Assembly: GCA_963716685.1 (NCBI GenBank)
Contig: CAVQTR010000006.1
Coordinates: forward strand, 372,001 to 436,000
Reading direction: 5' to 3'
Source of the DNA: JALYXI01 sp963716685
GTDB taxonomy: Bacteria > Acidobacteriota > Terriglobia > Bryobacterales > Bryobacteraceae
DNA length: 64,000 nt
The translations under genes were made by a program, and so were the position numbers. Every line of letters begins with the position of its first letter. Position 1 is the stretch's first letter. Positions 24,998-33,940 of the stretch are shown piece after piece. The notes under the pieces are model-generated. The model worked only from the letters and a program-made list of their open reading frames with translations. It was not told where the DNA came from and made no database searches.

Positions 24998-25779
24998 TGT
25001 TTGGTACCCGGAAGAAAGCCGTCCTGCTGCAGGAAATGTTCCAGCCGTCCCATCCAGTCAGAAAATTCGGTGCCGTAACCGGTGCCGAAGCCGTGGCGGC
25101 CCTTCTGGTAGAGATGAACTTCCGCGACTGCGCCCGCGCGCGTCAGATCCATAAAGAACTGCGCGGAGCCCAGGGAAGCACCTTTGTCGAATTCGGCTGC
25201 GCAGATGAAGGTGGGCGGGAAATCCTTGAGTGATTCTCCGGGCGTGGCGCGTCCCGGTCCGTAGATGAGAGCGAGGTAATCCGGCCGGGAGCCGGCATCG
25301 GAATGGTCGACAACGGCACGACCCATATTCGAACCGGCCGAAAAACCGATATAGCCGACCTTCGCCGGATCGAGCTTCCACTCCGCCGCGCGTTGCCGTA
25401 CCAGCTGGATGGCACGGTTGCCGTCGAGCACACGTGCGTCTTCACCGTACCGGGGAGATAGCCGATACGTCAGGACGAATGCCGTGACGCCCCAGTCGTT
25501 GAAGCGCTCCGCCACTTCCATCCCTTCGCCGCCATACATGAGCATGATGTTCGACCCGCCCGGCGCAATCACCACCGAAGTTCCATTCTCTTTTCCGGCG
25601 GGGGGAAGAAACACAGTGAGGAACGGCTTATCAAGAGGCCCGTCGCCTTTGGCCAGCGGAACCTTTCCTTCTTCCCACAGCGGGATGTTGTAGTTCGCCG
25701 TGAGCGGCTTCGCTCCTTTATCGGAGGAAGCGGCGGAAAGGCTCGCGGCAAGGAACAGACAGAGTGCGGCGGACTTCAT
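24994..25779 (-). CDS. Secreted alpha/beta hydrolase (acetyl xylan esterase/BD-FAE-like)
   Basis: 261 residues. Signal peptide about 1-17 (SLSAAS). Esterase fold with VVIAPGGSN oxyanion motif, nucleophile Ser147 in GYIGFSAGSNMG, probable acid in AAEFDKG and His in KGRHGFGTGYG. This pattern is typical of acetyl xylan esterase/BD-FAE-like enzymes that deacylate plant polymers. It lies between the FGE-fold gene (4-base overlap) and the DUF1552 gene (stop at 25782), all in one direction, so the four-gene set to 29651 is probably one operon. Confidence 0.8.
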   Translation of the reverse strand: MKSAALCLFLAASLSAASSDKGAKPLTANYNIPLWEEGKVPLAKGDGPLDKPFLTVFLPPAGKENGTSVVIAPGGSNIMLMYGGEGMEVAERFNDWGVTAFVLTYRLSPRYGEDARVLDGNRAIQLVRQRAAEWKLDPAKVGYIGFSAGSNMGRAVVDHSDAGSRPDYLALIYGPGRATPGESLKDFPPTFICAAEFDKGASLGSAQFFMDLTRAGAVAEVHLYQKGRHGFGTGYGTEFSDWMGRLEHFLQQDGFLPGTKH

Positions 25780-25781
25780 GG

Positions 25782-27141
25782 TTAAACCTCCGAGAGATGT
25801 TCCAGCTGACCGGTGCTGTCGCCCAGTTTGTCGGTGGGGACGTTCATGCGCTCCAGCAGCGTCAGGTAAAGATTTGTCATCGGCGTGCCTTTTGGATAGG
25901 CGATGTGGCGTCCCGGTTTGATTTGTCCGTCGCCGCGGCCCGCCAGAAGCACGGGCAGATCGACATGCGAGTGGCTGTTGCCATCGCAGATGGCGCCGCC
26001 GTAAACCACCATGGAGTGGTCCAGCAGCGTGCCGTCGCCCTCCTTCACCGCCTTCAGTTTCCCGAGGAAGCTGGCGAACAGAGTGGTGTGGAAAGTATTG
26101 ATCTTCGTCAGCTTTTCGATGTTGTCCGGCAGGTTGCGGTGGTGCGAGAGCGGGTGATGCGGATCCGCCACGCCGATTTCGCTGTAGGTCCGCACGCTTG
26201 CCTCGCGCCCGAAAACGAGAGTGGAGACACGCGTCAGGTCGGCCTGAAACGCCAGCACCTGAAGATCGAACATTAGCTTGAGGTAATCGGCATAGGCGAC
26301 CGGGATCCCGGCAGGTTTCTCGATGGTTGGAGTAAACTTCCGGTGATCGTTCTCGGCCATTTCGATGCGCTTTTCTAGTTCGCGAATGCCGGTGAGGTAT
26401 TCGTCGAGCTTGCGGCGATCAGCCGGACCGAGGTCGCGCTCCAGGCGCTGCGTGCGGGCGTTCACCACGTCCAGAATGCTGCGGCGCTGCGCCGCGCGGC
26501 GCGTGCGCTCTTCCGGCGTGAGGTTGAAATCTTCGTCTCCGAACAGCCGCTCAAACACCAGCCGCGGATTCGTCTCCGGCGGCATCGGGGTACGCGGACC
26601 GCGCCACGAGATGCTGTTGGTGTAAGCGCAGCTGTACCCGGAATCGCAGGCACCCACGGTGCGCGAATCTTCGCAGCCCAGTTCGAGCGATGCCATACGC
26701 GTAGCCGAGCCCAGCCTTTGCGCGGCGATCTGATCGACCGAAATGCCGGCTTGGATATCCGCTCCGGCCGTCTTGCGCGGGTGCACTCCGGTGAGGAAGC
26801 AGGCGCCCGCCCGGGCATGGTCGCCGCCGCCATCGCCCAGAGATTCCGCGTTGTGATGGTCCAGGCCAGAGAGCACCAGCAGATCCTGCCGGTAAGCTGC
26901 GAGCGGCTGCAGAATCGGCGTGAGCTCGAAATTCGCTGCCCGTAACGGCCGGTTTCCAGGCCTTCATGGTGACGCCGTTCGGAATGTAATTGAAAGCCAG
27001 ACGCGTGGGCGGTTTAGTGGCGGCGACCGTCGCAGCGGTCGCCAGCGCCGGACGCATGGCATCCAGCATCGGGAGCGCGACGGCCGCGCCGATCCCCCTC
27101 AGGAAAGTTCGGCGATGCAGGTATTTTCCGGTATTGATCAT
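25782..27141 (-). pseudogene. DUF1552 protein, single frameshift
   Basis: N-terminal part from the ATG at 27141: Tat-like LHRRTFLRGIGAAVALPMLDAM and PTRLAFNYIPNGV, the standard DUF1552 start. Near 26930 one extra T on the minus strand (GAATTTCGAGC) breaks the frame. The rest continues as LSGLDHHNAESLGDGGGDHA, EERTRRAAQRRSILD, ADPHHPLSHHRN and MVVYGGAICDGNSHSHVDLPVLLAG, a complete DUF1552 protein of about 450 residues. The one-base shift in a run of A/T suggests sequence error. DUF1552 proteins pair with DUF1592 cytochrome-like proteins (next gene, 4-base overlap) in Acidobacteria, Planctomycetes and Verrucomicrobia; function is not established. Confidence 0.85.
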
Positions 27142-29651
27142 GTTCGGTTCGGCTCTCCACGGCGCATTTGAAAGGGCAGGCTGTTCACAATCTCCATCAC
27201 GAGGCTGGAGAAACGGTAATCATCGGCGGCTACGTGGCCGGCTATTTCCTTCACTGTTCGCCGATCGTAACGTTCCAATCCGCGGCCCAAGGCGTACGTC
27301 AGAAGCTTATCCGTGACGCACTCAGCAAATGCGCTCCGGTCTTTCAGAAGCAGGGTCTTCAGTTCCGCGGGTCCGGCGAACGAACGGCCATCCGGCAGCG
27401 TTCCCGAAGCGTTGATCGGGAATTTGCCGTCCATGGTGCGCCACTCGCCAATGGCGTTGAAGTTTTCGAAACCGAAGCCCAGCGGGTCCATTTTGGAGTG
27501 GCAGGACGCGCACACCGGGTTGTTGCGATGCTCTTCCATCTGGTGCCGCATGGATCCGGAAGCGCCGATCTTCGCCTCGTCCAGAGCCGGAACATTCGGC
27601 GGCGGTGGGGGGATCGGCTGGTTCAGGAAGTTTTCCAGAATCCACTTGCCGCGCAACACGGGAGACGTGCGGGTTGCGTAGGAGGAGACCGTCAGCACGC
27701 TGGCCTGGGTGAGAACTCCGCCTCGGGGCGTACCGGTCAGGTCCACGCGGCGAAAGTCCGTGCCCTTTACGCCGGGAATGCCATAGAAATCAGCCAGCTT
27801 TTCGTTGAGGAAGGTGTATTTACCGTCAACCAGATCCAGAATGCTGAGATTTTGGTGAATGACGTTGTCGAAGAACTTTTCAGTTTCCTGCCGCATCGAC
27901 ATGCGCAGATAATCGTCGAACTGCGGAAACTTGTCGTGATCCGGCGCCACCGATTCGAGCCGACGCAGCTCCAGCCACTGGCCAGCGAAGTTCTCCACCA
28001 AAGCGTGCGACTTCGGATCGTTCAACATCCGTTTAACCTGTGCTGCGAGAACTGCCGGCTTGCGCAGCGTGTGCTGGTCCGCCGCGCGCAGCAATTCCTC
28101 ATCCGGCATGGTGGACCACAGAAAGTAGGAGAGCCGGGAGGCCAGCGCGTACTGGTCAATGAACTGAACGTCTCCTGCCGGCTTGCCAGTGGAAGCCGGA
28201 CGAATCCCGCTCCGTGGCTGCGGGCCCGTCTGCGTGTGTTCGATACGGAAAAGGAAATCCGGCGAGACCAGCACGGCTTCGAGCGCGGCCTCAATGGATT
28301 CGTCAAAGGAAGCGCCCTGCCGGCGCGAATCCGCCGCCAATTTAAAATAAGGCTGCAGTTCCTGCGCGTCCACAGGCCGGCGGAAGGCGCGTCGCGCAAA
28401 ACTGGCCACGATCACGCGAGCGCACGAGGGCTGATGGTGCCCGTCCAAGTGCCCGCAGGTGAACACTTTCTTGCGCGCCGCCAGCGAGGGTCCCTGAACC
28501 GCGTTGAACGGCCCGGTCACTTCCACCCAGTGCACCCACACGCGATTCGCCGGGACTTTGTTTTTCTCCCGGCGCTCCAGCGCCGCTTTTTTTAATTCTG
28601 CGATCTGCTCCGGCGTAGCGCCAGCGGGAATTTTCATGAACCGGCTGATGTCCGGCTCGGGCGGCGCCGGGCGCTGCGAAGGATTCGGGCCGCCGTAGCT
28701 TGCCGGCAGGCCTTCGTAAATGCGTTCGATTGATGCTGCGACCCAGTGATCCCCTGCCGGCAAATGGGTGCGAAATTCCTGCTGGGCGCCGAACAGATCA
28801 ATACTTTGTCCGTCGCTTTTGGCATCGATGTCCAGCGTCTGAATGCGCTTTCCATCCAGCCAAATCCCGATATGCACTGGCTCCGAACCATTCGGGCGAC
28901 GCCCTTCGAGCGCGGCGCGGATCGAATAATCGCCGGCAGCGGGGAAGTGCATGGTGGTATGAAGTGCGTTCGGCATGGACAGGCCGGTGACGTCGTACTC
29001 CGTGAGCGGCTTCGCCCGCAGCGGAAACTCCTCGCCGGGAGGCTGCGAGCGCAGCACGGTGGGCTTCGCCGGTTCCGGTCCCACGATGGCGGACCGCACC
29101 ACGGTTTCCGCCGCCTTCAGATACTTCTCGAGAAGAACGGGCGAGAGCGAGAGCACGTCCGCAATGTTGTCGAAGCCGTAGCCGGAATCGTCCTGGGGAA
29201 AATCGTCTGCCGGGCGAAAGTCGATGTCCAGCAGATCTCGAACCGTGTTGTTGTACTCCGCGCGGTTCAGGCGGCGCGCGGTCACGCGGCCCGGATCGGG
29301 AGGAGAGGCCTGCTCGGCGCGCGCCAATTCCGCCGTAATCCACTGTGCGGCCGCTTCGGCATCCGCCTGCTTCGGGCGGGGCATGCCTTTCGGCGGCATG
29401 GTACCGTCGCGCAGCTTGGTGGCTACCTTTTCCCAGAGTTCCGGATCATGCGCCAGGGACGGGGCGGCCGTGAACTGCGAAAGATCAACGTCGGCCGTCT
29501 TGTTTTTGGCGCTGTGGCAAAGATAGCAGTTTTTTGCGAGAAGCGGCTGTACCGACTGGCTGAACGTATCCGCGGCACAGGCCGCCGAAACTGCGGCAAA
29601 GAGCACGATCGCTGCTGCCAGGGTTTTCAAGAATATCCTCGGCGGGGTCAT
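27138..29651 (-). CDS. DUF1592-family secreted cytochrome-like protein
   Basis: 837 residues. Signal peptide about 1-26. A c-type heme motif CYLCH near residue 42 lies in a short cytochrome domain. Then come DUF1587 (RLNRAEYNNTVRDLLDIDF), a carbohydrate-binding-like middle, DUF1595/DUF1592 (ALASRLSYFLWSTMPDEELL), DUF1588 (RGGVLTQASVL, CASCHSKMDPLGFGFENF) and DUF1585 (YALGRGLERYDRRTVKEI). Two CxxCH-type motifs imply heme or redox function in the periplasm, perhaps coupled to oxidation of a complex organic substrate. First gene of the operon with the DUF1552 partner. TAAAAT lies 19 bases before the ATG. Confidence 0.93.
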   Translation of the reverse strand: MTPPRIFLKTLAAAIVLFAAVSAACAADTFSQSVQPLLAKNCYLCHSAKNKTADVDLSQFTAAPSLAHDPELWEKVATKLRDGTMPPKGMPRPKQADAEAAAQWITAELARAEQASPPDPGRVTARRLNRAEYNNTVRDLLDIDFRPADDFPQDDSGYGFDNIADVLSLSPVLLEKYLKAAETVVRSAIVGPEPAKPTVLRSQPPGEEFPLRAKPLTEYDVTGLSMPNALHTTMHFPAAGDYSIRAALEGRRPNGSEPVHIGIWLDGKRIQTLDIDAKSDGQSIDLFGAQQEFRTHLPAGDHWVAASIERIYEGLPASYGGPNPSQRPAPPEPDISRFMKIPAGATPEQIAELKKAALERREKNKVPANRVWVHWVEVTGPFNAVQGPSLAARKKVFTCGHLDGHHQPSCARVIVASFARRAFRRPVDAQELQPYFKLAADSRRQGASFDESIEAALEAVLVSPDFLFRIEHTQTGPQPRSGIRPASTGKPAGDVQFIDQYALASRLSYFLWSTMPDEELLRAADQHTLRKPAVLAAQVKRMLNDPKSHALVENFAGQWLELRRLESVAPDHDKFPQFDDYLRMSMRQETEKFFDNVIHQNLSILDLVDGKYTFLNEKLADFYGIPGVKGTDFRRVDLTGTPRGGVLTQASVLTVSSYATRTSPVLRGKWILENFLNQPIPPPPPNVPALDEAKIGASGSMRHQMEEHRNNPVCASCHSKMDPLGFGFENFNAIGEWRTMDGKFPINASGTLPDGRSFAGPAELKTLLLKDRSAFAECVTDKLLTYALGRGLERYDRRTVKEIAGHVAADDYRFSSLVMEIVNSLPFQMRRGEPNRT

Positions 29652-29717
29652 TACGGGGACGAGACCTCTATTTTAGAACGAATTTACACCTTTGACGATG
29701 GTGTTTCGGTTGAATGG

Positions 29718-29794
29718 TGGTGCGCCCGAGAGGATTCGAACCTCTGGCCTTTTGCTCCGGAGGCAAACGCTCTATCCAGCTGAGCTACGGGCGC
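29718..29794 (-). tRNA. tRNA-Arg (anticodon CCG)
   Basis: Full cloverleaf on the minus strand: acceptor GCGCCCG/CGGGCGC, D-arm AGCTCAGCTGGATAGAGC, anticodon loop CTCCGGA (anticodon CCG, decodes CGG), T-loop GTTCGAATC, discriminator A and encoded CCA. Confidence 0.95.
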
Positions 29795-29853
29795 GCACTT
29801 TCATTGTATGTCATTGTGCTAATCTCTCAGAGTAGCTTCCGCAGAATCCTCAC

Positions 29854-29946
29854 GGAGAGGTGGCTGAGTGGTCGAAAGCAGCGGTTTGCTAAACCGTCAC
29901 AGGGTCTAAAGCTCTGTCGGGGGTTCGAATCCCCCCCTCTCCGCCA
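29854..29946 (+). tRNA. tRNA-Ser (anticodon GCT)
   Basis: Acceptor GGAGAGG/CCTCTCC, anticodon loop TTGCTAA (anticodon GCT, decodes AGC/AGU), a long variable arm (AGGGTCTAAAGCTCT region) typical of tRNA-Ser, T-loop GTTCGAATC, discriminator G and encoded CCA. The last A is the first base of an ATG, but the next gene probably starts at 29952. Confidence 0.95.
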
Positions 29947-29951
29947 TGCTT

Positions 29952-30194
29952 ATGTCCAACGAAGATCTCCAAGCAGAACTCGAACGCCTTCGGGCTGAGA
30001 ACGAGACACTCAAGCAAAAGCGAAACAGCGCCGTCTCCATGAAAGTCAGCGAGAAGGGCGCGGTGTCGGTTTACGGTCTTGGGCGGTTCCCGGTCACTCT
30101 CTATCAGGAGCAATGGCTTAAGCTGCTGTCCATGGCCGCGGATATCCAGCAGTTTATTGAAGAGAACCGGTCGCGGCTGAAGGTTAAGGAATAG
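29952..30194 (+). CDS. Small coiled-coil protein of unknown function
   Basis: 80 residues from the ATG at 29952; an in-frame ATG at 29946 overlaps the tRNA CCA. Residues 1-25 form a short coiled coil (LQAELERLRAENETLKQKR), followed by a compact beta/helix segment (GAVSVYGLGRFPVTLYQEQWLKLL) and a helix IQQFIEENRSRL. This resembles a small protein family seen in Acidobacteria and related groups; function unknown. Confidence 0.65.
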   Translation: MSNEDLQAELERLRAENETLKQKRNSAVSMKVSEKGAVSVYGLGRFPVTLYQEQWLKLLSMAADIQQFIEENRSRLKVKE

Positions 30195-30199
30195 CCGGG

Positions 30200-30385
30200 C
30201 TACCAGCGCCCGTATCGGACGCGGTATATGGCTGCCATCAGGCCAATACCAAAAAGAATACCGATGGCCGGACCTTGCTCCGGGAACGTAATTCCGAGAG
30301 TGCCTGCAACGGCAAGCAACAGGCCCAACATGACTCGCGTATGCAGTTCGGTTACGAAAACCCGCCGGACAGCTCGCCAGATCAT
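30200..30385 (-). CDS. Small two-helix membrane protein
   Basis: 61 residues from the ATG at 30385, chosen because AGCAGGA lies about 8 bases upstream; a GTG at 30448 would add 21 residues. Two membrane segments (RVMLGLLLAVAGTLGITF and AIGILFGIGLMAAIYRV) with a basic N-terminus (WRAVRRVFVTELHTR). No family recognised; coding is plausible but short. Confidence 0.5.
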   Translation of the reverse strand: MIWRAVRRVFVTELHTRVMLGLLLAVAGTLGITFPEQGPAIGILFGIGLMAAIYRVRYGRW

Positions 30386-30508
30386 TGTTGCATCCTGCTC
30401 AATTGTACCTTGTGGCGCAATTAGTAAAAATTCAACCGTTTTCTGCACTCACCGACTGCTAACCTTTGTTGTAATGTCAATGGCGAGTTTGTTCGGGATC
30501 TAGGAAAC

Positions 30509-30730
30509 ATGGACTTACTCGAGATCCTTGCAGGCCTGCGCCATGAGCGAGCTGAGCTGGAAAAGGCCATTCGCAGTATCGAGCAACTTGCCCTCAGTGG
30601 TCAGGATCGAACGGGCGCCCAGCTGTCGGCAATCAGCGCGGAAACGGCGATGCATCTGACCCGGCCGGTAACAGGCAAAAGAAAGAAACCACCCGCTACT
30701 CCGCCTGAGCCGAAAACCGAGCAGGATTGA
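30509..30730 (+). CDS. Small hypothetical protein
   Basis: 73 residues. A helical N-terminal half (LEILAGLRHERAELEKAI) and a basic, proline-rich tail (GKRKKPPATPPEPKTEQD). No family recognised. The amphipathic helix and clean start after a non-coding stretch make it a plausible gene. Confidence 0.45.
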   Translation: MDLLEILAGLRHERAELEKAIRSIEQLALSGQDRTGAQLSAISAETAMHLTRPVTGKRKKPPATPPEPKTEQD

Positions 30731-31239
30731 AAGTGCCTGGTTTCGCCTCAGCGAGAGAATAGATTGTCGACGGTCCCGATGATGGGATTGCGCGCGGCGC
30801 TCGCTATTCAGTCGATGCGAGGCGTCTCTTGCGATAATGCAAATTCCCGTCGCCTATAGCGTAACGGGGAGGACTGCACGTCTTTCAATTTCGGATTAAA
30901 AACAGATTAGGGGGCCGGAGTGCGGTCATGTCCAGCTCAGTCGCGAGTGCTGATAGTTGCCGGAAACGGCGTTCTGGGAAGTGTGCCAATTTTACAATGG
31001 CTGCAACCTTTCTCTAAGCCCGCGATTCCGCGGTCCTCTACGAGTGCGGCAGAACAACTCATTGAAGCTGCAAAAGTCAGCAGGCCGTCGAAAACTGCGC
31101 AGGAGATGGATTTATATTCCTGACGGACATATCATCAGGCCGCTAAGAAGTTCGGCCTAGACGAGTCGCAGATGCGGCACTGTATTGGGCAAAGCTCTCG
31201 CCCATTAAGCCGAATATAATAAGGGAAATAGGAAATAGT
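30731..31239 (+). other. Gene-poor stretch
   Basis: No convincing gene. Two short readings near 30920-31160 overlap each other and look random in composition. A TATAAT at 31214-31219 with AGGAAA near 31231 probably serves the DUF1214 gene at 31240. Confidence 0.5.
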
Positions 31240-31905
31240 ATGAGCGAGAGAACCTATGCATATTTCACAGCGTTCATCGCCGCGGTGTGTGGCTGGGTCG
31301 TCATCCGTTGGTCCTTCTCACCCGCATCACTGACCCTGCGTAATGCTCTGGTGCAAGGCGTTCTCGTCGGATGGGGCTTTGCGGTTGTCACCGTCGAAAT
31401 TCTGGCGAGGGTAAAGGCTACGAGGATCAATGGCTGGATCACGATTTACGGATGCGGTGAGCCGGGCAACGCTATGTTTCTGCGGGCCGCATGTGCCCGG
31501 ATATTTCCAGGCCCAGTAAATTCGCCGCAGGAAGCGATGTATTGGAGAACGCAGGTGGATGGCGCGGGTCAAGTGCTCTCCGGAGCGCGCAATTACATCC
31601 TGCATTTCCCGGCTGGCGGTCTTCCGCCGGTCAATGCGTTTTGGTCGCTGACTATGGCCGATGCGAAAGAACGTTTTGTGCCGAATCCTATCAATCGGTA
31701 TTGCGTGAGCGATCGATCAGGACTTGTGGCAAACGCGGATGGGTCCGTCGATATTTACCTCCAGAACGCCGCTCCTGTAGGCCGAGAATTGAATTGGTTG
31801 CCGGCACCCACAGGCAAGTTCAGACTCTGGTTGCGCGCGTACATGCCCGGCGCGGCCATTCTCGACGGCGCGTATACGGTGCCGCCGGTTGCCGGCGCGA
31901 AATGA
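31240..31905 (+). CDS. DUF1214 membrane-anchored protein
   Basis: 221 residues. Two N-terminal membrane helices (about 5-27 and 38-57) precede a DUF1214 beta domain (INGWITIYGCGEPGNAMFL, NYILHFPAGGLPPVNAFWSLTM, NPINRYCVSDRSGLV, NWLPAPTGKFRLWLRAYMP). DUF1214 and DUF1254 are often fused in one protein; here they are separate, with the DUF1254 gene starting in the overlapping ATGATG. This split pair is common in Alphaproteobacteria, so transfer is possible. Function unknown. Shine-Dalgarno AGGAAA and TATAAT upstream. Confidence 0.85.
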   Translation: MSERTYAYFTAFIAAVCGWVVIRWSFSPASLTLRNALVQGVLVGWGFAVVTVEILARVKATRINGWITIYGCGEPGNAMFLRAACARIFPGPVNSPQEAMYWRTQVDGAGQVLSGARNYILHFPAGGLPPVNAFWSLTMADAKERFVPNPINRYCVSDRSGLVANADGSVDIYLQNAAPVGRELNWLPAPTGKFRLWLRAYMPGAAILDGAYTVPPVAGAK

Positions 31906-32528
31906 TGCAAATGGCGTACGAACATTTGCTCATCTTCGGCGGGGTTTGTATCGCGGTGTGGTTCCTCGGCATTTACTTTTGGCCGCGTCTATTTCTCTTA
32001 GCATTCAAGAGAGCAATCCTTGTCAATGGAGGAGGCTACGGCCCCATACCGATCAATACGCTCCATACGGAACCCCAAGCGCTTTTCGCAGATCCCCTGC
32101 ACCCTCCTGCGGGGGCCTCAAAGTTGTGGACCACCGGTGTAAATCACGACACGCTCGTTACGGTCGGCTGGTTAGACCTCAGAAAAGGACCGCAAATCAT
32201 GCATGTACCGGACATGGCCGGCCGGTACTACAGCGTGCAGTTCAATGATCCGTCGAAGAATGCGAACTTTGCTTACGTTGGCAAACGCGCCACGGGCACC
32301 GGGGCCGGCGAATATCTAATTAGCGGTCCCGGCTGGAAAGGAACCGTGCCCCAAGGGATGAATCGGATTTTTTCACCGAACAATTCGGTACTCGTGATCG
32401 GCCGCACGCTAGTCGAAATTGACGGAGATCTCCCGACCGCTTACGCGCTTGCCAAACAGATTCAGATCCTCCCGTTCACCATTCGGCAAGCCGGCCACCA
32501 ACGGTTTGGTGCCGGAACGTCCGTTTGA
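31902..32528 (+). CDS. DUF1254 membrane-anchored protein
   Basis: 208 residues from the ATG at 31902, which overlaps the stop of the DUF1214 gene. One N-terminal membrane helix (LLIFGGVCIAVWFLGIYFWPRLF), then a DUF1254 domain: YGPIPINTLHTEPQALFADP, TTGVNHDTLVTVGWLDLRKGP, VPDMAGRYYSVQFNDPS and SVLVIGRTLVEIDGDLPTAYALAKQI. Length fits the split form. It acts with its DUF1214 partner, probably at the membrane; no enzymatic role is established. Confidence 0.85.
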   Translation: MMQMAYEHLLIFGGVCIAVWFLGIYFWPRLFLLAFKRAILVNGGGYGPIPINTLHTEPQALFADPLHPPAGASKLWTTGVNHDTLVTVGWLDLRKGPQIMHVPDMAGRYYSVQFNDPSKNANFAYVGKRATGTGAGEYLISGPGWKGTVPQGMNRIFSPNNSVLVIGRTLVEIDGDLPTAYALAKQIQILPFTIRQAGHQRFGAGTSV

Positions 32529-33248
32529 AGGAGCTTTGGGCGTAGCCGTCCTGGTCGGGTTCGCGGTGACACCAGCCCTGCCGTTTGTCCTGCCGACTCT
32601 TTTGCGGCTACTTCTTTCCCCAAGTCCATTGGTAATTCTGTTCGGGGTGACCCCTATCCGAGAAAAGGTGTCAAAGACTCAGGGCGGCGGCAAGCGCGAC
32701 TAAAGCCATGCTCCTGGCCAGCGACGGCGATGCTGAAGCGATAGGATTGTCGAAAGTAGCGATTCGGTTTTTAATCGTTTGTTGGCCCCTCAGGATGCTG
32801 CGTTTCAGGATATTCGCTTTTTATGCGATTGTTTTGTCTGAAGCCGCTAAGATTCGTTGACGGGTCAGAACTTTCCCGCGGTGCTTAATTGCCACGTCGT
32901 TAGCTTTCGCAATTCCGGCTGTGCTGACCTCAATGGACATAGACGTCGCCGGGTATCTGCCTACAGCTCTGGTGGTTCGCTTTCTCAGCTCGCTTTGCTG
33001 GAACGAATCGAGCGCAATTATGACAACTATTCTCGGCTCCAGATTTTTGAGTTGGAGTAGTTCGAATCCACGACGGGCTGAATCGCCAGTATTGCATCAA
33101 AATCAATGGATTCATGAAAGCGGTGTGGCTCCCCTTCGTGGGCAGTTATCGAACTTTTCTCATTAGTCCACACGGTTGTACGTGGGTATTGAGCGCGCCA
33201 GAATTTTCGATATCCTGACCTCAGCGGGGGCTGCCACGAAATAATTGA
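32529..33248. other. Long stretch without a supported gene
   Basis: About 720 bases, visibly less GC-rich than most of the window. Short readings in several frames have no family character. It holds the first copy of an 18-bp tRNA-like repeat at 33060-33077. It is probably decayed accessory DNA. Confidence 0.5.
33060..33077 (+). repeat. 18-bp direct repeat, tRNA T-arm-like, copy 1
   Basis: GTTCGAATCCACGACGGG, identical to 33701-33718. GTTCGAATCC is the T-loop signature of a tRNA, so the copies resemble attachment-site remnants at the 3' end of a tRNA gene. Confidence 0.7.
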
Positions 33249-33653
33249 ATGCGGACTCAACCGGACTGGTATTTCCATGGCTCAGCAGGATCGTCAAAAC
33301 GTGACATCTGGAAATGGTGGCAAGAGCGCCGTTTCAGGTACAACCGCGATTTGTTTCTCGTCGGCGTAGGAACGTGGCTGCTCGTATTGTTCGCAGGCTC
33401 GGCCGCAGTCAAGCCAGGCGTAGATTTTGAGGAGCCCATCATGATGGTTATCGGCCCACCTTTCTATGCGATATTTGCTAACCTTGCCTACACCGCTGGG
33501 CCGATCCTCGATGCAAGCATCTATCGCGGCACGCCACGGAAGCAAATGCTGAAAGTCGGCTATATCTTTTCGATCGTGCTGACCGCCTTACCTGGCGTCT
33601 GGGCGCTTGCTGCATGGTTGTGGATGGTGGCCACCGGCACAAAGTTGGATTGA
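33249..33653 (+). CDS. Hypothetical multi-pass membrane protein
   Basis: 134 residues. An aromatic/basic N-terminus (DIWKWWQERRFRYNRDLFLV) and three membrane segments (FLVGVGTWLLVLFAGSA, MMVIGPPFYAIFANLAYTAG, IFSIVLTALPGVWALAAWLW). No family recognised. It lies between the two tRNA-like direct repeats, so it may have come in with an inserted element. Confidence 0.6.
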   Translation: MRTQPDWYFHGSAGSSKRDIWKWWQERRFRYNRDLFLVGVGTWLLVLFAGSAAVKPGVDFEEPIMMVIGPPFYAIFANLAYTAGPILDASIYRGTPRKQMLKVGYIFSIVLTALPGVWALAAWLWMVATGTKLD

Positions 33654-33700
33654 GGCAACCTGCCTCAAAAGGGGGACTCGGCACCCGTTTCCGCGTGCAG

Positions 33701-33718
33701 GTTCGAATCCACGACGGG
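33701..33718 (+). repeat. 18-bp direct repeat, tRNA T-arm-like, copy 2
   Basis: Identical to 33060-33077. Just upstream, 33681-33699 can form a stem-loop (GCACCCG, TTTC, CGCGTGC with one mismatch) like a tRNA-Leu variable arm, so this copy may be a 3' fragment of a tRNA-Leu-type gene. Confidence 0.65.
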
Positions 33719-33767
33719 TCTGCCCTTTCACCGAGGTATAAACACAATAGAATCAACGATGGCTGTT

Positions 33768-33841
33768 TGGCTCCCCGACATGGATTCGAACCACGATTCA
33801 CGGCTCCAAAGGCCGCTGTCCTACCGTTAGACGATCGGGGA
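33768..33841 (-). tRNA. tRNA-Gln (anticodon TTG)
   Basis: Minus strand: acceptor TCCCCGA/TCGGGGA, D-arm GTCTAACGGTAGGAC, anticodon loop CTTTGGA (anticodon TTG, decodes CAA), T-loop GTTCGAATC, discriminator G and encoded CCA. Confidence 0.95.
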
Positions 33842-33940
33842 AAATACGCGCGAGAAACGAGCAGCTGGCTTCGTTCCACAACCAAGTTTAGCGCAGCTGC
33901 CGTGCCTACCCTCGGGCCTGCTCGCGGCGATCATCCGAAG

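Noticed and set aside
30920..31160. Short plus-strand frames before the DUF1214 gene
   Set aside because: Two overlapping frames with random-looking composition and no start context.
32419..32703. Hydrophobic frame overlapping the end of the DUF1254 gene
   Set aside because: Considered as a frameshifted continuation of DUF1254, but the DUF1254 domain already ends normally at 32528.
32930..33115. Minus-strand frame with an SWIRT-type motif
   Set aside because: Such motifs are antisense translations of a tRNA T-arm, here the 33060 repeat.
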